DNA of 39,832 nt from Verrucomicrobiota bacterium (GCA_963205275.1 CAUJIH010000080.1:1-39832); one strand, 5' to 3'. Counted from the stretch's first letter, positions 16,795 through 26,517 are shown. Notes: generated from the letters alone by a model not told the origin. Numbers and translations are program-made.

Positions 16795-18158
16795 AACGCG
16801 GCCACCCCCGGGGTGCGCGGAAAGGGAATCACGTCCCGAATATTTCCCACTCCGGTCACAAACATCAGCAGACGCTCGAATCCCAGTCCGAATCCGGCAT
16901 GAGGCACCGTGCCATATCGACGTAGATCGAGATACCAGCGATAGGCATCCAAGTCGAGGCCCTGCTCTCGTAGATTAGCCTCTAGGACATCCAGCCTCTC
17001 TTCTCTCTGGCTACCGCCGATGATTTCTCCTATCCCCGGCACTAACAGATCCATCGCAGCCACGGTGGCTCCATCATCATTTCTCCGCATGTAGAAGGGC
17101 TTGATTCCCTTCGGATAGTTATAGACAGTCACCGGGCACTGGAAATGCTCCTCGGTAAGATAGCGCTCGTGCTCCGCCTGGAGAGCAACACCATTCTCCA
17201 CGGGATATTCAAAGCTCTTGCCGCTCGCCAGAAGCAAAGCCACTGCTTCCGTGTATGAAATACGCTGAAAAGATCGCTCTCTAACGAACTTCAAGCGTTG
17301 GATCAGTTCCTTGTCCACGAACTGATTACAAAACACAAGATCCGCAGCACAGAAATCCAGAGCATCGGCGACGAGTGCTTTCACCAACTCCTCAGCCAGT
17401 GCCATATCACCCTCTAGGTCACAAAAGGCCATTTCTGGCTCGATCATCCAGAACTCTGCTGCATGGCGGGACGTATTCGAATTCTCAGCCCGAAAAGTCG
17501 GTCCAAAAGTGTAAATATCAGAGAGGGCGCAGGCGAAGGTCTCACCCTCGAGCTGCCCGCTGACAGTGAGGTAGGTCGGCTTGCCGAAAAATTCCTCCTT
17601 TCCCGTCCGGACCTTCTCTCTCTCCATCGTCACGACACGGAACATCTCGCCGGCCCCCTCGCAGTCTGAGGCGGTAATAATGGGCGTGTGAACATATACG
17701 AAACCCCGTTCCTGAAAAAAACGATGAATTGCATAAGCCATGCGGCTGCGAATGCGAAACACCGCTCCAAAAAGATTCGTACGAGGACGTAAATGAGCAA
17801 TGGAACGCAGAAATTCGAGACTGTGTCCCTTCTTTTGAAGAGGGTAGTCTTCAGGAGCAGACCCTGTCAAAACGACCTTTTCTGCTCGCAGCTCCCAGCG
17901 CTGCCCCTTCCCTTGCGAGGCGACGAGTTCACCCATCACCTCGACTGAGGCTCCTGTGCGCGCAGGCAGAACTGCGGAGGAGTATTCTGGAAGAATCGCA
18001 TCAGCGATCACCTGTAAGTTCGCAAGACAGCTTCCATCGTTGATTTCTAGGAAGGAAAAGCCCTTCGCATCCCGTTTCGTCCGTACCCAGCCCTGCACAA
18101 ACACTTTGCCGGGACAGGACTCACTACGCAAAAGATCGACAAGACGAATTCGTGGCAT
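16791..18158 (-). CDS. asnS: Asparagine--tRNA ligase
   Basis: A 455-residue class IIb aminoacyl-tRNA synthetase that charges tRNA-Asn in the cytoplasm. The N-terminal OB-fold anticodon-binding domain spans ~1-110 (VFVQGWVRTKRDAKGFSFLEINDGS). The catalytic domain has motif 1 near RFFQERGFVYVHTPIIT, motif 2 at TFGPTFRAENSNTSRH followed by EFWMIEPEMAF, and motif 3 at GFGLGFERLLMFVTG, ending RDVIPFPRTPG. The EFWMIEPE and PFPRTPG stretches distinguish asparaginyl from aspartyl enzymes. I start at ATG 18158 (MPRIRLVDLL), where the conserved N-terminus begins; an upstream in-frame start would add 11 unconserved residues. It is a housekeeping gene lying among catabolic genes, convergent with the gene to its left. 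Confidence 0.96.
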   Translation of the reverse strand: MPRIRLVDLLRSESCPGKVFVQGWVRTKRDAKGFSFLEINDGSCLANLQVIADAILPEYSSAVLPARTGASVEVMGELVASQGKGQRWELRAEKVVLTGSAPEDYPLQKKGHSLEFLRSIAHLRPRTNLFGAVFRIRSRMAYAIHRFFQERGFVYVHTPIITASDCEGAGEMFRVVTMEREKVRTGKEEFFGKPTYLTVSGQLEGETFACALSDIYTFGPTFRAENSNTSRHAAEFWMIEPEMAFCDLEGDMALAEELVKALVADALDFCAADLVFCNQFVDKELIQRLKFVRERSFQRISYTEAVALLLASGKSFEYPVENGVALQAEHERYLTEEHFQCPVTVYNYPKGIKPFYMRRNDDGATVAAMDLLVPGIGEIIGGSQREERLDVLEANLREQGLDLDAYRWYLDLRRYGTVPHAGFGLGFERLLMFVTGVGNIRDVIPFPRTPGVAAF

Positions 18159-18282
18159 GGCGAAGTATCGAAATGGCGGCGCGATTTTCAAGCGGATTCA
18201 GAAGTCTATAGACATTTGAGCGGCATATCCGCGCCGAAAGGAGCGCTTGACCGTCGTGAGAGCAGATTCTTATCTTGTTCTC

Positions 18283-19704
18283 ATGAGAATCTTACCACCA
18301 CCCCTACTCACTCTTTTCCTCCTACTCACGGCATGGCAGATGAGCTTATCGTGTGCAGCAGACGGAAAGGCTCGGGCCACGCAACCCAACTTCGTCGTTA
18401 TCTTCTGCGATGATCTGGGATACGGTGATCTATCCTGCTTTGGACACCCCACGATACGCACACCCAATCTGGATCGCCTAGCCCAAGAAGGGCAGAAGTG
18501 GACGACCTTTTATGCAGCCGCCAATGTCTGTACGCCCAGTCGGGCCGCACTAATGACGGGACGTTATCCGATCCGCAGCGGGATGACATCAGATGCGAAT
18601 ACCGTCCTCTTTCCCGACTCGACAGGTGGTCTCCCCGCATCGGAGATCACCATCGCTGAAGCGCTGAAAGATCTCGGCTACGCCACCGCCTGCGTTGGCA
18701 AATGGCATCTCGGACATCTCCCTCAGTATCTACCAACCCGAAACGGCTTCGACAGCTACTTCGGCATCCCTTATTCCAACGACATGGATCGAGTCGATAA
18801 GAAGACCTCTCAATTCGAACTGGCGGAACAAGAGCAATTCCAAGCATACAACTGTCCTCTGATGCGCGATGAGAAAATCATCGAACGGCCGACCGACCAG
18901 CGCACCCTCACGAAGCGCTACACCGAAGAAGCGGTAAAAAAAATCCACGAGCTGAAAGATCGTCCATTTTTCCTGTATTTAGCTCATAACCTGCCACATA
19001 TCCCGTTATTTCGCTCCTCTGGATTCAAAGGGCACTCCCCTGCTGGAATCTATGGTGACGTGCTGGAGGAAATCGACTGGTCCGTCGGTCAGGTCGCTGC
19101 AGCGCTAAAAGACATCGGAATTGAGAAGAATACGCTGCTGATTTTCACCTCGGACAATGGCCCTTGGCTGACATTCAAGACCCATGGAGGCAGCGCTGGA
19201 CTGCTACGCGACGGAAAAGGTAGCTCTTGGGAGGGCGGACACCGCGTTCCGGCGGTCATGTCCTGGCCAGGAACGCTCTCACCGGGAATCGTGTATCAAA
19301 TGGGCAGCACGCTCGACCTGCTCCCGACCTTTGTGTCTCTCGCAGGTGGAACTCCGCCTCAAGACCGAATTCTCGATGGATATGATCTCACTCCCACACT
19401 GAAAGGCACCGGCCCCAGCCCACGCGAGGAAATGTTTTTTTACAAGGGAGCGCAACTCTATGCTGTGCGCAAAGGTGACTACAAAATCCACTTTGCCACA
19501 TACACCGCCTATGTGAAGCAGGAGCCAGTCGTTCACGATCCGCCGCTACTCTACGAGATCAATCACGATCCAGCCGAGCGCTTTGATATCACTCCTGAGC
19601 ATCCTGAATTACTCGAAGAACTCAAAGTGCTCGCCCAAAAGCATCGGGACTCCGTTATTCCCGTACCCGATCAACTCGCCTCACGCACGCGTCGCAACAA
19701 CTGA
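18283..19704 (+). CDS. Secreted type I sulfatase (arylsulfatase A-like)
   Basis: A 473-residue exported sulfatase. Signal peptide ~1-26 (LLTLFLLLTAWQMSLSCAA). Metal site FCDDLGYGD (D43, D44), formylglycine precursor C83 in CTPSRAALMTGR, GKWHLGH (K140, H142), AHNLPHIPL and TSDNGPWL follow in the usual order, and the C-terminal subdomain carries LYEINHDPAERFDI. The sequence is close to arylsulfatase A / cerebroside-sulfatase-like bacterial enzymes (S1 family), acting on sulfate esters in the periplasm or outside. The TTG at 18247 in the same frame would add 12 residues before the signal peptide and is unlikely. It converges with the next sulfatase, 32 bases apart at their 3' ends. Confidence 0.92.
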   Translation: MRILPPPLLTLFLLLTAWQMSLSCAADGKARATQPNFVVIFCDDLGYGDLSCFGHPTIRTPNLDRLAQEGQKWTTFYAAANVCTPSRAALMTGRYPIRSGMTSDANTVLFPDSTGGLPASEITIAEALKDLGYATACVGKWHLGHLPQYLPTRNGFDSYFGIPYSNDMDRVDKKTSQFELAEQEQFQAYNCPLMRDEKIIERPTDQRTLTKRYTEEAVKKIHELKDRPFFLYLAHNLPHIPLFRSSGFKGHSPAGIYGDVLEEIDWSVGQVAAALKDIGIEKNTLLIFTSDNGPWLTFKTHGGSAGLLRDGKGSSWEGGHRVPAVMSWPGTLSPGIVYQMGSTLDLLPTFVSLAGGTPPQDRILDGYDLTPTLKGTGPSPREEMFFYKGAQLYAVRKGDYKIHFATYTAYVKQEPVVHDPPLLYEINHDPAERFDITPEHPELLEELKVLAQKHRDSVIPVPDQLASRTRRNN

Positions 19705-19736
19705 TTCCTATACCTGATTTCAATCAATCTCTAACC

Positions 19737-21098
19737 CTATCGTTCCGACTGAACCTCTAGCTCCCAGGATTTCACTCGCTCGAACAGCCTCTTCGCATCT
19801 TCCGTCCGCGTTGGCTTCAGATCCATCGTCTCACCAGGATCCTTCGAAAGATCAAAGAGCCACTCCTCCTTCCCCTCCCCTGCATCGTCTCGCTGAACCC
19901 ACTTCAGATCACCGGATCGGATCGCTCTCCACGTGCGATTCCCTCGTCGTGCCCGCCAAAAAAAATCCCGATCCGGCCACTTCTGCCCCCTCCGCAGATC
20001 AACCAATATCGGATAGCCATCCAGAGCTCGACCTCCAGGCGGATTTGCATCGGCAATCGCGAGAAATGAAGCCGTGAGATCCATCAGCATCCAAGGCTGC
20101 TCATTGATCTGTCCAGCCCTGATCTTCCCGGGCCAGCGCATGATCACGGGCACTCGAATTCCGCCCTCGAAGAGCGTTTCCTTCGCATCTCGGAAAGGAG
20201 CGTTCGAGCCAGGAAGCATCGCTCCATTATCGCTGGCGAACACGACCAGAGTATTCATTGCCGCCCCTGTCTCGTCCAGTGTCGACAGAATCTTCCCAAT
20301 CGCAGAATCCAGACTCTCGATCATGGCCACATAATTCGCACGCGTACCCTTCGTCCACTCCTCAGCAGTCGGCAAAGGCTGAGCTTCCACACCGGGCGGG
20401 CGAAATGGAAAATGTGGAGCAGTGAAACTGAGGAACAGAAAAAAAGGCACTTCCGGCTTCTGACTACGAAGCCAAGCGCTTCCCTCGTCACGAATGAGAT
20501 CAGTCAAATATCCTTCTCGCTTCACAGGATTTCGGTCTTCGTAGAATACCGGTAACTCGGAAAGCTCGACATGCTCGTAATAGTCTACATTTCCACCCAG
20601 AATTCCGAGGAAGTGGTCGAAGCCCTGATCCAGCGGATTAAATTTTGGCTCATAGCCCATGTGCCACTTGCCAAAAATCGCAGTCCGATATCCGACGGAC
20701 TTAAGCCCTGGAGCCAGTGACGCCATTGGCGGCGGCAGTCCCAAGTCATTCTGCGCACGCAGACGGATCGCATCGTCATAGCGTCCCACATTTCCCGTCC
20801 CCACCGGACACTCCATTCCACCGGGTCGCTGTGGGTGCCGCCCCGTCAGAATCGCCGCACGCGACGGCGTGCATTCCGGCCCATTGGAATACGCCTGCGT
20901 GAAGCGCACCCCCTCTGTCGCAAGCTTGTCCAGATTCGGCACCCTCACATCCTTTGCCCCATAAGCGGGCAAATCTCCGTAGCCCAAATCATCAGCAAGA
21001 ATCAAAATGATATTCGGACGCAACTCCGCACTCACGCTCGTCAGAGGCAATCCTCCGATCAGAAGCCAGCAGAGCGGAATGAGTCGGAGTAGTCTCAT
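19737..21098 (-). CDS. Secreted type I sulfatase
   Basis: A 453-residue exported sulfatase. Signal peptide ~1-24 (LIPLCWLLIGGLPLTSVSA). Active-site elements in order: ILADDLGYGD (D36, D37), C76 in CTPSRAAILTGR, FGKWHMGYE (K144, H146), SFTAPHFPF and FASDNGAM, then EGGIRVPVIMRWPG and the C-terminal LFDLSKDPGE. It is a family S1 sulfatase; the subfamily and substrate are not resolved. It lies 61 bases downstream of the TPR gene at 21160 on the same strand, so read-through from the ExbB-ExbD-TPR operon is possible, although nothing functional links them. Confidence 0.92.
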   Translation of the reverse strand: MRLLRLIPLCWLLIGGLPLTSVSAELRPNIILILADDLGYGDLPAYGAKDVRVPNLDKLATEGVRFTQAYSNGPECTPSRAAILTGRHPQRPGGMECPVGTGNVGRYDDAIRLRAQNDLGLPPPMASLAPGLKSVGYRTAIFGKWHMGYEPKFNPLDQGFDHFLGILGGNVDYYEHVELSELPVFYEDRNPVKREGYLTDLIRDEGSAWLRSQKPEVPFFLFLSFTAPHFPFRPPGVEAQPLPTAEEWTKGTRANYVAMIESLDSAIGKILSTLDETGAAMNTLVVFASDNGAMLPGSNAPFRDAKETLFEGGIRVPVIMRWPGKIRAGQINEQPWMLMDLTASFLAIADANPPGGRALDGYPILVDLRRGQKWPDRDFFWRARRGNRTWRAIRSGDLKWVQRDDAGEGKEEWLFDLSKDPGETMDLKPTRTEDAKRLFERVKSWELEVQSER

Positions 21099-21159
21099 TC
21101 TCAGACGAATCGAAGTGGAAACCCACGCATCATCCCGATCTGATGCAGACGTCTACAGC

Positions 21160-22245
21160 TCACTTCTTCTTTTCCTTCGCGTCCGGAATTGAAGCCTTTG
21201 CATCCTCCTTTGCTGGAGCATCCTTTGCCTCTGACTTTTTCTCCCCCGCCTTTGCTCCATCCGCAGTAGCAGCAGGTTCGGCAGATGTTCCTTCACTTAC
21301 CTCCGGCAACTGGACCTCTGGTTTCACTGCATACTTCTGGAAATTCGCAGGCATAGAATCCTTGCCAAAGCGGCGTGCATACATGTATGCGAGTCCCTTG
21401 AGCTGCTCGACTGCGACTTTATTATCCTCCGCCACCTTGGGATCGGAAATCTGAATCTGCATCGCTCCCCCCATGGCGAGCTTTGAAAGCAGCACGTCAT
21501 TCCCGAACGCCACCGTAAAAGCGCGATAGTAATCATCCAGTGCCTTGCTCTTTTCACCCTCGGATTCAAAGACCTTCGCCCGGAGAAAGGCGATCTGAGA
21601 AATTTCATTTGAAGGCATCGACACAAAGTTCGGCGCCTTGAGTAACTTTTCACTTCCCGTCGCCGTTTCCTGATAGATCGCCAGCGCCTCTTTCAGCTTC
21701 GACATATCATTCGCACCGAACAGCGCCCACAGCTTCAGAAATGCAAGTGGTCGGCGATATACCTCAGGCAATTTCGTATTGATCGTTTCCGCCTGAGAAG
21801 TATTCACCAACGGACCTAATGCCCCATACTGACCTGCCCGCTTGAGACTCTCTAATTGATAAAACAGCGCTTCCGTCGCGAAGTTCATCGGAATTCCCTG
21901 AATGAATGCATAATCCTGCGCCACTTTTCCGAATGCGGCGGCGGCAGCCACATAATCTTCTTTCGCAAACAGATCCCGCGGCGATATCATCAGATCGTTT
22001 TTCTCTGAAAAGCGAATCTGCTTCCCGAGTCCCTCTCCATTGATCTTCGAATAAGGAATCAACTGGGCTTGGCCGCCTGACGAGGGCGAAAAGAGAATGC
22101 CTTCATTGTTGCTCCCCTGAATGTATCCTTGGGGATTTGCACCATCCACTTGTGAAAGTGATCCCGGAGTCTCGCGAACTTGGGCCGCTAGCAATGCAGG
22201 GATCAGAAAAAGTCCCCAGGAAAATACATGACACAGTGATTTCAT
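21160..22245 (-). CDS. Secreted repeat-like protein with acidic/basic low-complexity tail, last gene of ExbBD-TPR operon
   Basis: A 361-residue exported protein. The start at 22245 is chosen because it gives a clean signal peptide (HVFSWGLFLIPALLAAQ) and is preceded by a GGGAG sequence 8 bases upstream. The body is helical with TPR-like pieces (FAKEDYVAAAAAFGKVAQDY; SEGEKSKALDDYYRAFTVAFG), and the last ~50 residues are a highly charged Ala/Glu/Lys/Asp tail, probably disordered. No family is recognised beyond TPR-like. Its start lies ~30 bases after the stop of the 1047-residue TPR protein, so the two are almost certainly co-expressed and may interact in the periplasm. Confidence 0.82.
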   Translation of the reverse strand: MKSLCHVFSWGLFLIPALLAAQVRETPGSLSQVDGANPQGYIQGSNNEGILFSPSSGGQAQLIPYSKINGEGLGKQIRFSEKNDLMISPRDLFAKEDYVAAAAAFGKVAQDYAFIQGIPMNFATEALFYQLESLKRAGQYGALGPLVNTSQAETINTKLPEVYRRPLAFLKLWALFGANDMSKLKEALAIYQETATGSEKLLKAPNFVSMPSNEISQIAFLRAKVFESEGEKSKALDDYYRAFTVAFGNDVLLSKLAMGGAMQIQISDPKVAEDNKVAVEQLKGLAYMYARRFGKDSMPANFQKYAVKPEVQLPEVSEGTSAEPAATADGAKAGEKKSEAKDAPAKEDAKASIPDAKEKKK

Positions 22246-22253
22246 TCTGATAT

Positions 22254-22258
22254 CTCCC
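22254..22258 (-). promoter_or_regulatory. Ribosome binding site deciding the start at 22245
   Basis: On the coding strand GGGAG ends 8 bases before the ATG at 22245. The alternative in-frame starts (TTG at 22275, ATG at 22260) have no comparable sequence and lie within or just after the upstream stop. Confidence 0.6.
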
Positions 22259-22275
22259 ATTGTTTGAATCTTCAA

Positions 22276-25200
22276 TTATTTCGGAGAAATGCCCAGCTCA
22301 TTCATGATCTTAGCCTCTTCCTCCGGTGTCACATTCAATTCGGCTTTCAACTCCGGAATCCGACGTCGCAGCCGCGCCAGCGCTCCCGACGGAGAATCGT
22401 TCTCGTCCGTCCAACCCGACCAAGAATAGATATACTTCACTGAGAGCTTATACAGGGCCAGTTTCCTCTTTCGCTTGAGCGCGATCGAGAGCGGATCGGT
22501 TTCCGGCTCTTTCTCAATCTCAGCCAGACTGTTCGGGATATAGCGCTCCCAAGCCTGAGTCAACCAATCGTGGAAGCCTGAATACGTTCCCAAGACAGAA
22601 ACATACGCTTGGTTGGCAGCCGCGTGATCGCCCAATTCATCAAAAACTACCCCAAGCTTGAAGGCAGCCTCGGCACGTCTCGCTTTCTCGCGAGCAAAGA
22701 GGTCTTTGTCTCGGTTGATCTCCTGAAGAACAGGTAAGGCCTCTCGCCATTCCTTGTTCTGCATATGCAGATCAGCCAAATTAAGATAGGCCATCGCCTT
22801 GAGTGGCTGAGCGTCTTCACTCTTATCTTCGATAATGCGACGAAAGCGCTCGCGAGCAGACTGCTTTTTAGCGGGATCTGCCGCTCTCATCTCAATCTTG
22901 CCGAGTTCCATCTCAGCAGGAGCCTTGTAGGAAGCAGCAGCCGGAGATGTCCGCGCCAACAATTCCTCAAAGTAGGGCACGCCGAGGAAAGGGTTATCTG
23001 TTCCGGCGAAGTAAAGCCCGATCTGCTGTAGCGCGTATTCGGTCAGATCGCGCTTCTCGAACTGACGTAAATCTTCAAAGATCGCCGCAATTTTGCTCTC
23101 GATAGCCGCGTATTCAGGCACGTCTTTCGCGATCCCCTTGCGAGACTCCTGCAGGACGATCACCTGCTGAATCTTCAGCCAAGTCTGCATGGCCTGATCA
23201 CCCGTTTCGACTCCAGGAAAACTGTTTAGAGTGGCTAGTGTCTTCTCCACTCCTCGGAGCCGCACGGATACTTCGCTATACGTCCCGATACACTCACGCA
23301 ACAATTGCACATCCTGCATCTCTGCCGGGCGCGTCCCCACCGCCACGATCACCTTCTCCATCTGGCCGAGTCCTTCCTCCCCGCGTCCCGCCGCTTCCAG
23401 ACGAGGGAGTGAAAAGGCGGTGAGTTGAGGCTCAAAAAACGTACCAGTATATCCGGCGATGAAATCATCATACTGAGCCAAGCCCTTTGCATCCTCCTTC
23501 GCTTTGAAATATTGATCAGCGGATTTCCACAGAGCCTCCCCTACCGCCTCTCGATAGAAGTCAGCATTCTTCGAATCACTCTGCTGCGCCGCTTTTCCGG
23601 CAATGACCGCAGCCAGATAAGCATCGACCGCCGACTTCGTCAGATCGGCTGCTTGATCAGCCTCTTCTTTCGGCAGACGGGAGGCCTGAATCAGAAGCGC
23701 ATCGCCACGCAGATTCTGAGCACGAGCCACCCGAGGTGAAACAGGACGCTCTGCGACTAACTTATCAACTGCGGCGATGGATGCGGGAAAATCTCCCAAA
23801 TTAAACCGAGCAACTGACAGATCCGCCAGAATAGAATCCAAGAAGCGTTCAGAACTTGGATACTCTTTGAGAAAATCCTCACACTGCTCGGCGGCTTCAC
23901 GCATCTTTCTGAGGATGAGAGAATCACTAGCACGATGATACATCACAACCTCTCGATTCTCACCTTTGGGGTAATTCTTTATGTACTCGGTAAAAGGTTC
24001 CTCCGCCTCCTGATATTTTTTGGTTGCGAAGAGAGCTAATGGATAGAGCGCATCCGCTAGCTCACGCTTCTCCGCTCCCGGTTCGAAAGTCTTCCGCACT
24101 TCCTCAGCCACGCGAATCACCTCATCATACTTCTGTGATGTGAACAGCGAGGAAAGCATGAAGGAGGAAACATTCGAGCGCAGATTGCTGTCCGTCGGCG
24201 CTTCTGACATAAACTTTTCTCCGAAATACTCAGATCCCGAGAAGTCACCGAGCGCTGCCGAAAGCCGCGAAGCCTCGTGCAGAACCTCATCCCGGACTTG
24301 AGTGGGCAGCTTGGGATACTGAGTCGCTAGATTCCAATAGATAATGCGGGGAGCATAGAAATTCCCAAGACGTTCGTAACAGCTGGCGATAAGTCGCAGA
24401 GTCTCAGCATCGGGATGCACCTCCGCCTCTTCCCGTTTCGCCAGATCATTGATCAGCGCTTGAACCTGAGAAGGTACCGTCGCTCCATATGGAAGCCGGG
24501 CGATATTCAGATTGATGTCGTCACGAATATCCTGAATCGTGGGCAGGTAGGAAAAATAGCGCAGAGCGAGAGAGTAGAGTCCCACTTTCGTCGATTCAAA
24601 ACCCAACTTCTTCAGGCGATCCACGAAGCCGAAGCGGAACTGATCGAAGGGTCCCATGTGCAAGGAGGATTCGTTCTTGTCCAGAAACTCGTGCCCGCTC
24701 TCAGAAATTTTATCAATCGCCGCAGTATCACCGGAGGCAGCACTCGCCTCCTCAGTCAAGCCCAGTCCGAGTTCGAGAACACCCTGCATAAGAAAAACGG
24801 GGGTTACATCCCATGCTTTGGCGTTGTCGAAGAGTTCCTGAATCAGTTTGCGACCTTCATCCATCCGCTTTAGGTGAATCAAGGAAGTCGCATAGCGCAG
24901 TTTGAAGCTGTTGCGCATCTGCTCCACTTCTTCCTGGGGAGGATTCGCCGCCATATACTCGTCATATAGCTTCAGAGCCTCCTCGTGATTCCCTAGCTGG
25001 GCTTCACAATACCCAAGCTGATACTTGGCCAAAACTCCTCGCGGATTCTTCGTCCGCATCGGAGTCTGGACATCAGAGGCAATCTTGTCCGAATCGATAC
25101 AATCAATGAAGGCCTGTCTCGCCCTCTCCCAGTCTTGAACGATCAGCAAGGCTACGCCGTAGTCGAACATGACCCCGCCGGCAGCGGCACCAAAGTCTTC

Positions 25201-25419
25201 ATACAAGCGCTCTTTTCCCTTCGAGATTTCCAGCATCTTATCAAAAGTAGCTACCGCTTGGGCTGCCTGCCCAGACCCACTCAATTCCACAGCCTTTTGA
25301 TACAATTCCTCAATCGCGTCTCCGCCAGTCGCCTGTGCAAAGGCATGACTTCCAGAAAAGGAAATTAAAAAGGAGAGCGTGACACTCGCGGCGAAACGGA
25401 ACAAACAAACACTCTTCAT
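22276..25419 (-). CDS. Large secreted TPR-repeat protein of the ExbB-ExbD operon
   Basis: A 1047-residue exported protein with a signal peptide (~1-28, FLISFSGSHAFAQA). The rest is almost entirely helical tetratricopeptide-type repeats: for example AVELSGSGQAAQAVATFDKM near the N-terminus, LGYCEAQLGNHEEALKLYDE (~135-155), ALFATKKYQEAEEPFTEYIK and FNLGDFPASIAAVDKLVAE in the middle, and AFKLGVVFDELGDHAAANQA near the end. Such solenoids are protein-binding scaffolds. It sits ~90 bases downstream of the second exbD gene and just upstream of the second TPR-like gene, in a five-gene co-directional set. The natural guess is a periplasmic partner energised by, or controlling, the ExbB-ExbD motor. Start at ATG 25419; a TTG directly before it is in frame. 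Confidence 0.88.
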   Translation of the reverse strand: MKSVCLFRFAASVTLSFLISFSGSHAFAQATGGDAIEELYQKAVELSGSGQAAQAVATFDKMLEISKGKERLYEDFGAAAGGVMFDYGVALLIVQDWERARQAFIDCIDSDKIASDVQTPMRTKNPRGVLAKYQLGYCEAQLGNHEEALKLYDEYMAANPPQEEVEQMRNSFKLRYATSLIHLKRMDEGRKLIQELFDNAKAWDVTPVFLMQGVLELGLGLTEEASAASGDTAAIDKISESGHEFLDKNESSLHMGPFDQFRFGFVDRLKKLGFESTKVGLYSLALRYFSYLPTIQDIRDDINLNIARLPYGATVPSQVQALINDLAKREEAEVHPDAETLRLIASCYERLGNFYAPRIIYWNLATQYPKLPTQVRDEVLHEASRLSAALGDFSGSEYFGEKFMSEAPTDSNLRSNVSSFMLSSLFTSQKYDEVIRVAEEVRKTFEPGAEKRELADALYPLALFATKKYQEAEEPFTEYIKNYPKGENREVVMYHRASDSLILRKMREAAEQCEDFLKEYPSSERFLDSILADLSVARFNLGDFPASIAAVDKLVAERPVSPRVARAQNLRGDALLIQASRLPKEEADQAADLTKSAVDAYLAAVIAGKAAQQSDSKNADFYREAVGEALWKSADQYFKAKEDAKGLAQYDDFIAGYTGTFFEPQLTAFSLPRLEAAGRGEEGLGQMEKVIVAVGTRPAEMQDVQLLRECIGTYSEVSVRLRGVEKTLATLNSFPGVETGDQAMQTWLKIQQVIVLQESRKGIAKDVPEYAAIESKIAAIFEDLRQFEKRDLTEYALQQIGLYFAGTDNPFLGVPYFEELLARTSPAAASYKAPAEMELGKIEMRAADPAKKQSARERFRRIIEDKSEDAQPLKAMAYLNLADLHMQNKEWREALPVLQEINRDKDLFAREKARRAEAAFKLGVVFDELGDHAAANQAYVSVLGTYSGFHDWLTQAWERYIPNSLAEIEKEPETDPLSIALKRKRKLALYKLSVKYIYSWSGWTDENDSPSGALARLRRRIPELKAELNVTPEEEAKIMNELGISPK

Positions 25420-25512
25420 CAAAAACTATCAGTTATCATCAGATTTACAGACCTCCGGAAGATCGAAGAATCATCGGAAGCCCGCTAATATTGGAAAAAC
25501 AGAAACCTGAAT

Positions 25513-25968
25513 TCACTTCTCAGAGAATCCAGTGATCGTTACCTTACTGATGTTGACACTCGGGTCAGCGAGTGCGTTCAACACATCGATAAAACGCTGC
25601 CCCTTCGCTGAGTCATCGGCCTTAATAATCACCATCGGCTCCGAACCTGTCAGCTTGGCTGCCTCAACATACGTATGAAGTCGATCCAGAAGGAGTGGGA
25701 CCTCCCGCGAGGAAGCGTCGGTATCGAGCACCTCGTCGTTCATCACCACATGTCCGGCAGAATTGACATTGATCGTTGTCATATCAATATCAACATGTTC
25801 ACTTCCCGCAGCTGCCTGACTCGTCGGCATTGTCATGGCCAGATCCGCTTCCGTCGGCTCCAAAGTGGAAGTAACGAGGAAATAAATCAGCAGCAGGAAG
25901 CTCTGATCGATCATCGGAGACATATCCAGAGCCGGATCCGGCTCAGAGGGAAGAGGTTTGCGCGCCAT
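25513..25968 (-). CDS. ExbD/TolR-family protein (second paralogue)
   Basis: A 151-residue protein with one transmembrane helix (MIDQSFLLLIYFLVTSTL, ~19-36) containing the proton-path aspartate D21, preceded by the family-typical LDMSPMID. The periplasmic C-terminal domain (~60-151) ends in MVIIKADDSAKGQRFIDVLN, like the ExbD/TolR peptidoglycan- or partner-binding domain. In the family it forms the rotor or plug with an ExbB/TolQ/MotA pentamer, using proton flow to act on periplasmic partners. Gln follows the Asp, where its paralogue has Met, so the two copies are divergent. It starts 26 bases after the stop of the first exbD. Confidence 0.92.
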   Translation of the reverse strand: MARKPLPSEPDPALDMSPMIDQSFLLLIYFLVTSTLEPTEADLAMTMPTSQAAAGSEHVDIDMTTINVNSAGHVVMNDEVLDTDASSREVPLLLDRLHTYVEAAKLTGSEPMVIIKADDSAKGQRFIDVLNALADPSVNISKVTITGFSEK

Positions 25969-25994
25969 AAATCTTGGGAGAGGGTAAAAATTAC

Positions 25995-26450
25995 TTACTT
26001 TTCATCCTTTTCGACTGTGAGACTGCCGAAGATCACCTCATTCACCCCAGCTTTTCCAGCCGCCTGAACGACCTTTTTGATTACACGGGTATCCACCTTT
26101 TTGTCCGCTCGCAAATTGAGCCGAGTTGTCATTCCCTTATCATCGTTCGCCTTTTTGATCGAGTCCACGTAGTCTTCAATCGCCTCCGAAGTCGGTAGAT
26201 CCTCTTGGTCATACCCAAACACACTTCCGTCTTCCAATACATTGATCACGATTCGCCCTGTCGTATCCTTGGCGACTTGTGCATTCTTTGCTGTCGGAGC
26301 ATTGACCCGTCTGTCAATCTGTACAGTGATCAGGTGAGAGGCGACCATGAAAAAGACGAGCAGCAGGAACGTCATGTCGATCATCGGCGACATGTCCATC
26401 GGCACTCCATCCTCATATTCGGGAGTTGCTCGTTTTTTTGTTGAAGCCAT
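25995..26450 (-). CDS. ExbD/TolR-family protein (first paralogue)
   Basis: A 151-residue protein with a short cytoplasmic N-terminus, DMSPMID at 19-25 and a single transmembrane helix (MTFLLLVFFMVASHLITV) carrying the conserved D25. The periplasmic domain shows the family pattern (RIVINVLEDGSVFG; TTRLNLRADKKVDTRVIKKVVQAAGKAGV). It is expected to work with the ExbB homologue encoded upstream. The gap to the exbB-like stop is 67 bases and to the next exbD 26 bases, all in one direction. The N-terminal region is charged (KKRATPEYEDG), unlike the second paralogue, which supports different roles in one complex. Confidence 0.93.
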   Translation of the reverse strand: MASTKKRATPEYEDGVPMDMSPMIDMTFLLLVFFMVASHLITVQIDRRVNAPTAKNAQVAKDTTGRIVINVLEDGSVFGYDQEDLPTSEAIEDYVDSIKKANDDKGMTTRLNLRADKKVDTRVIKKVVQAAGKAGVNEVIFGSLTVEKDEK

Positions 26451-26517
26451 GGTACCTAAAGAAGGTCTGGTTCAGAGTAATTGCATTGGAATCCCGAAAG
26501 GGGTCAAGGTCTCGCAA

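Noticed and set aside
18340-18366. Possible lipoprotein cysteine (MSLSC) in the 18283 sulfatase signal
   Set aside because: The residues before Cys do not fit a lipobox well; a standard signal peptidase I site after CAA is as good.
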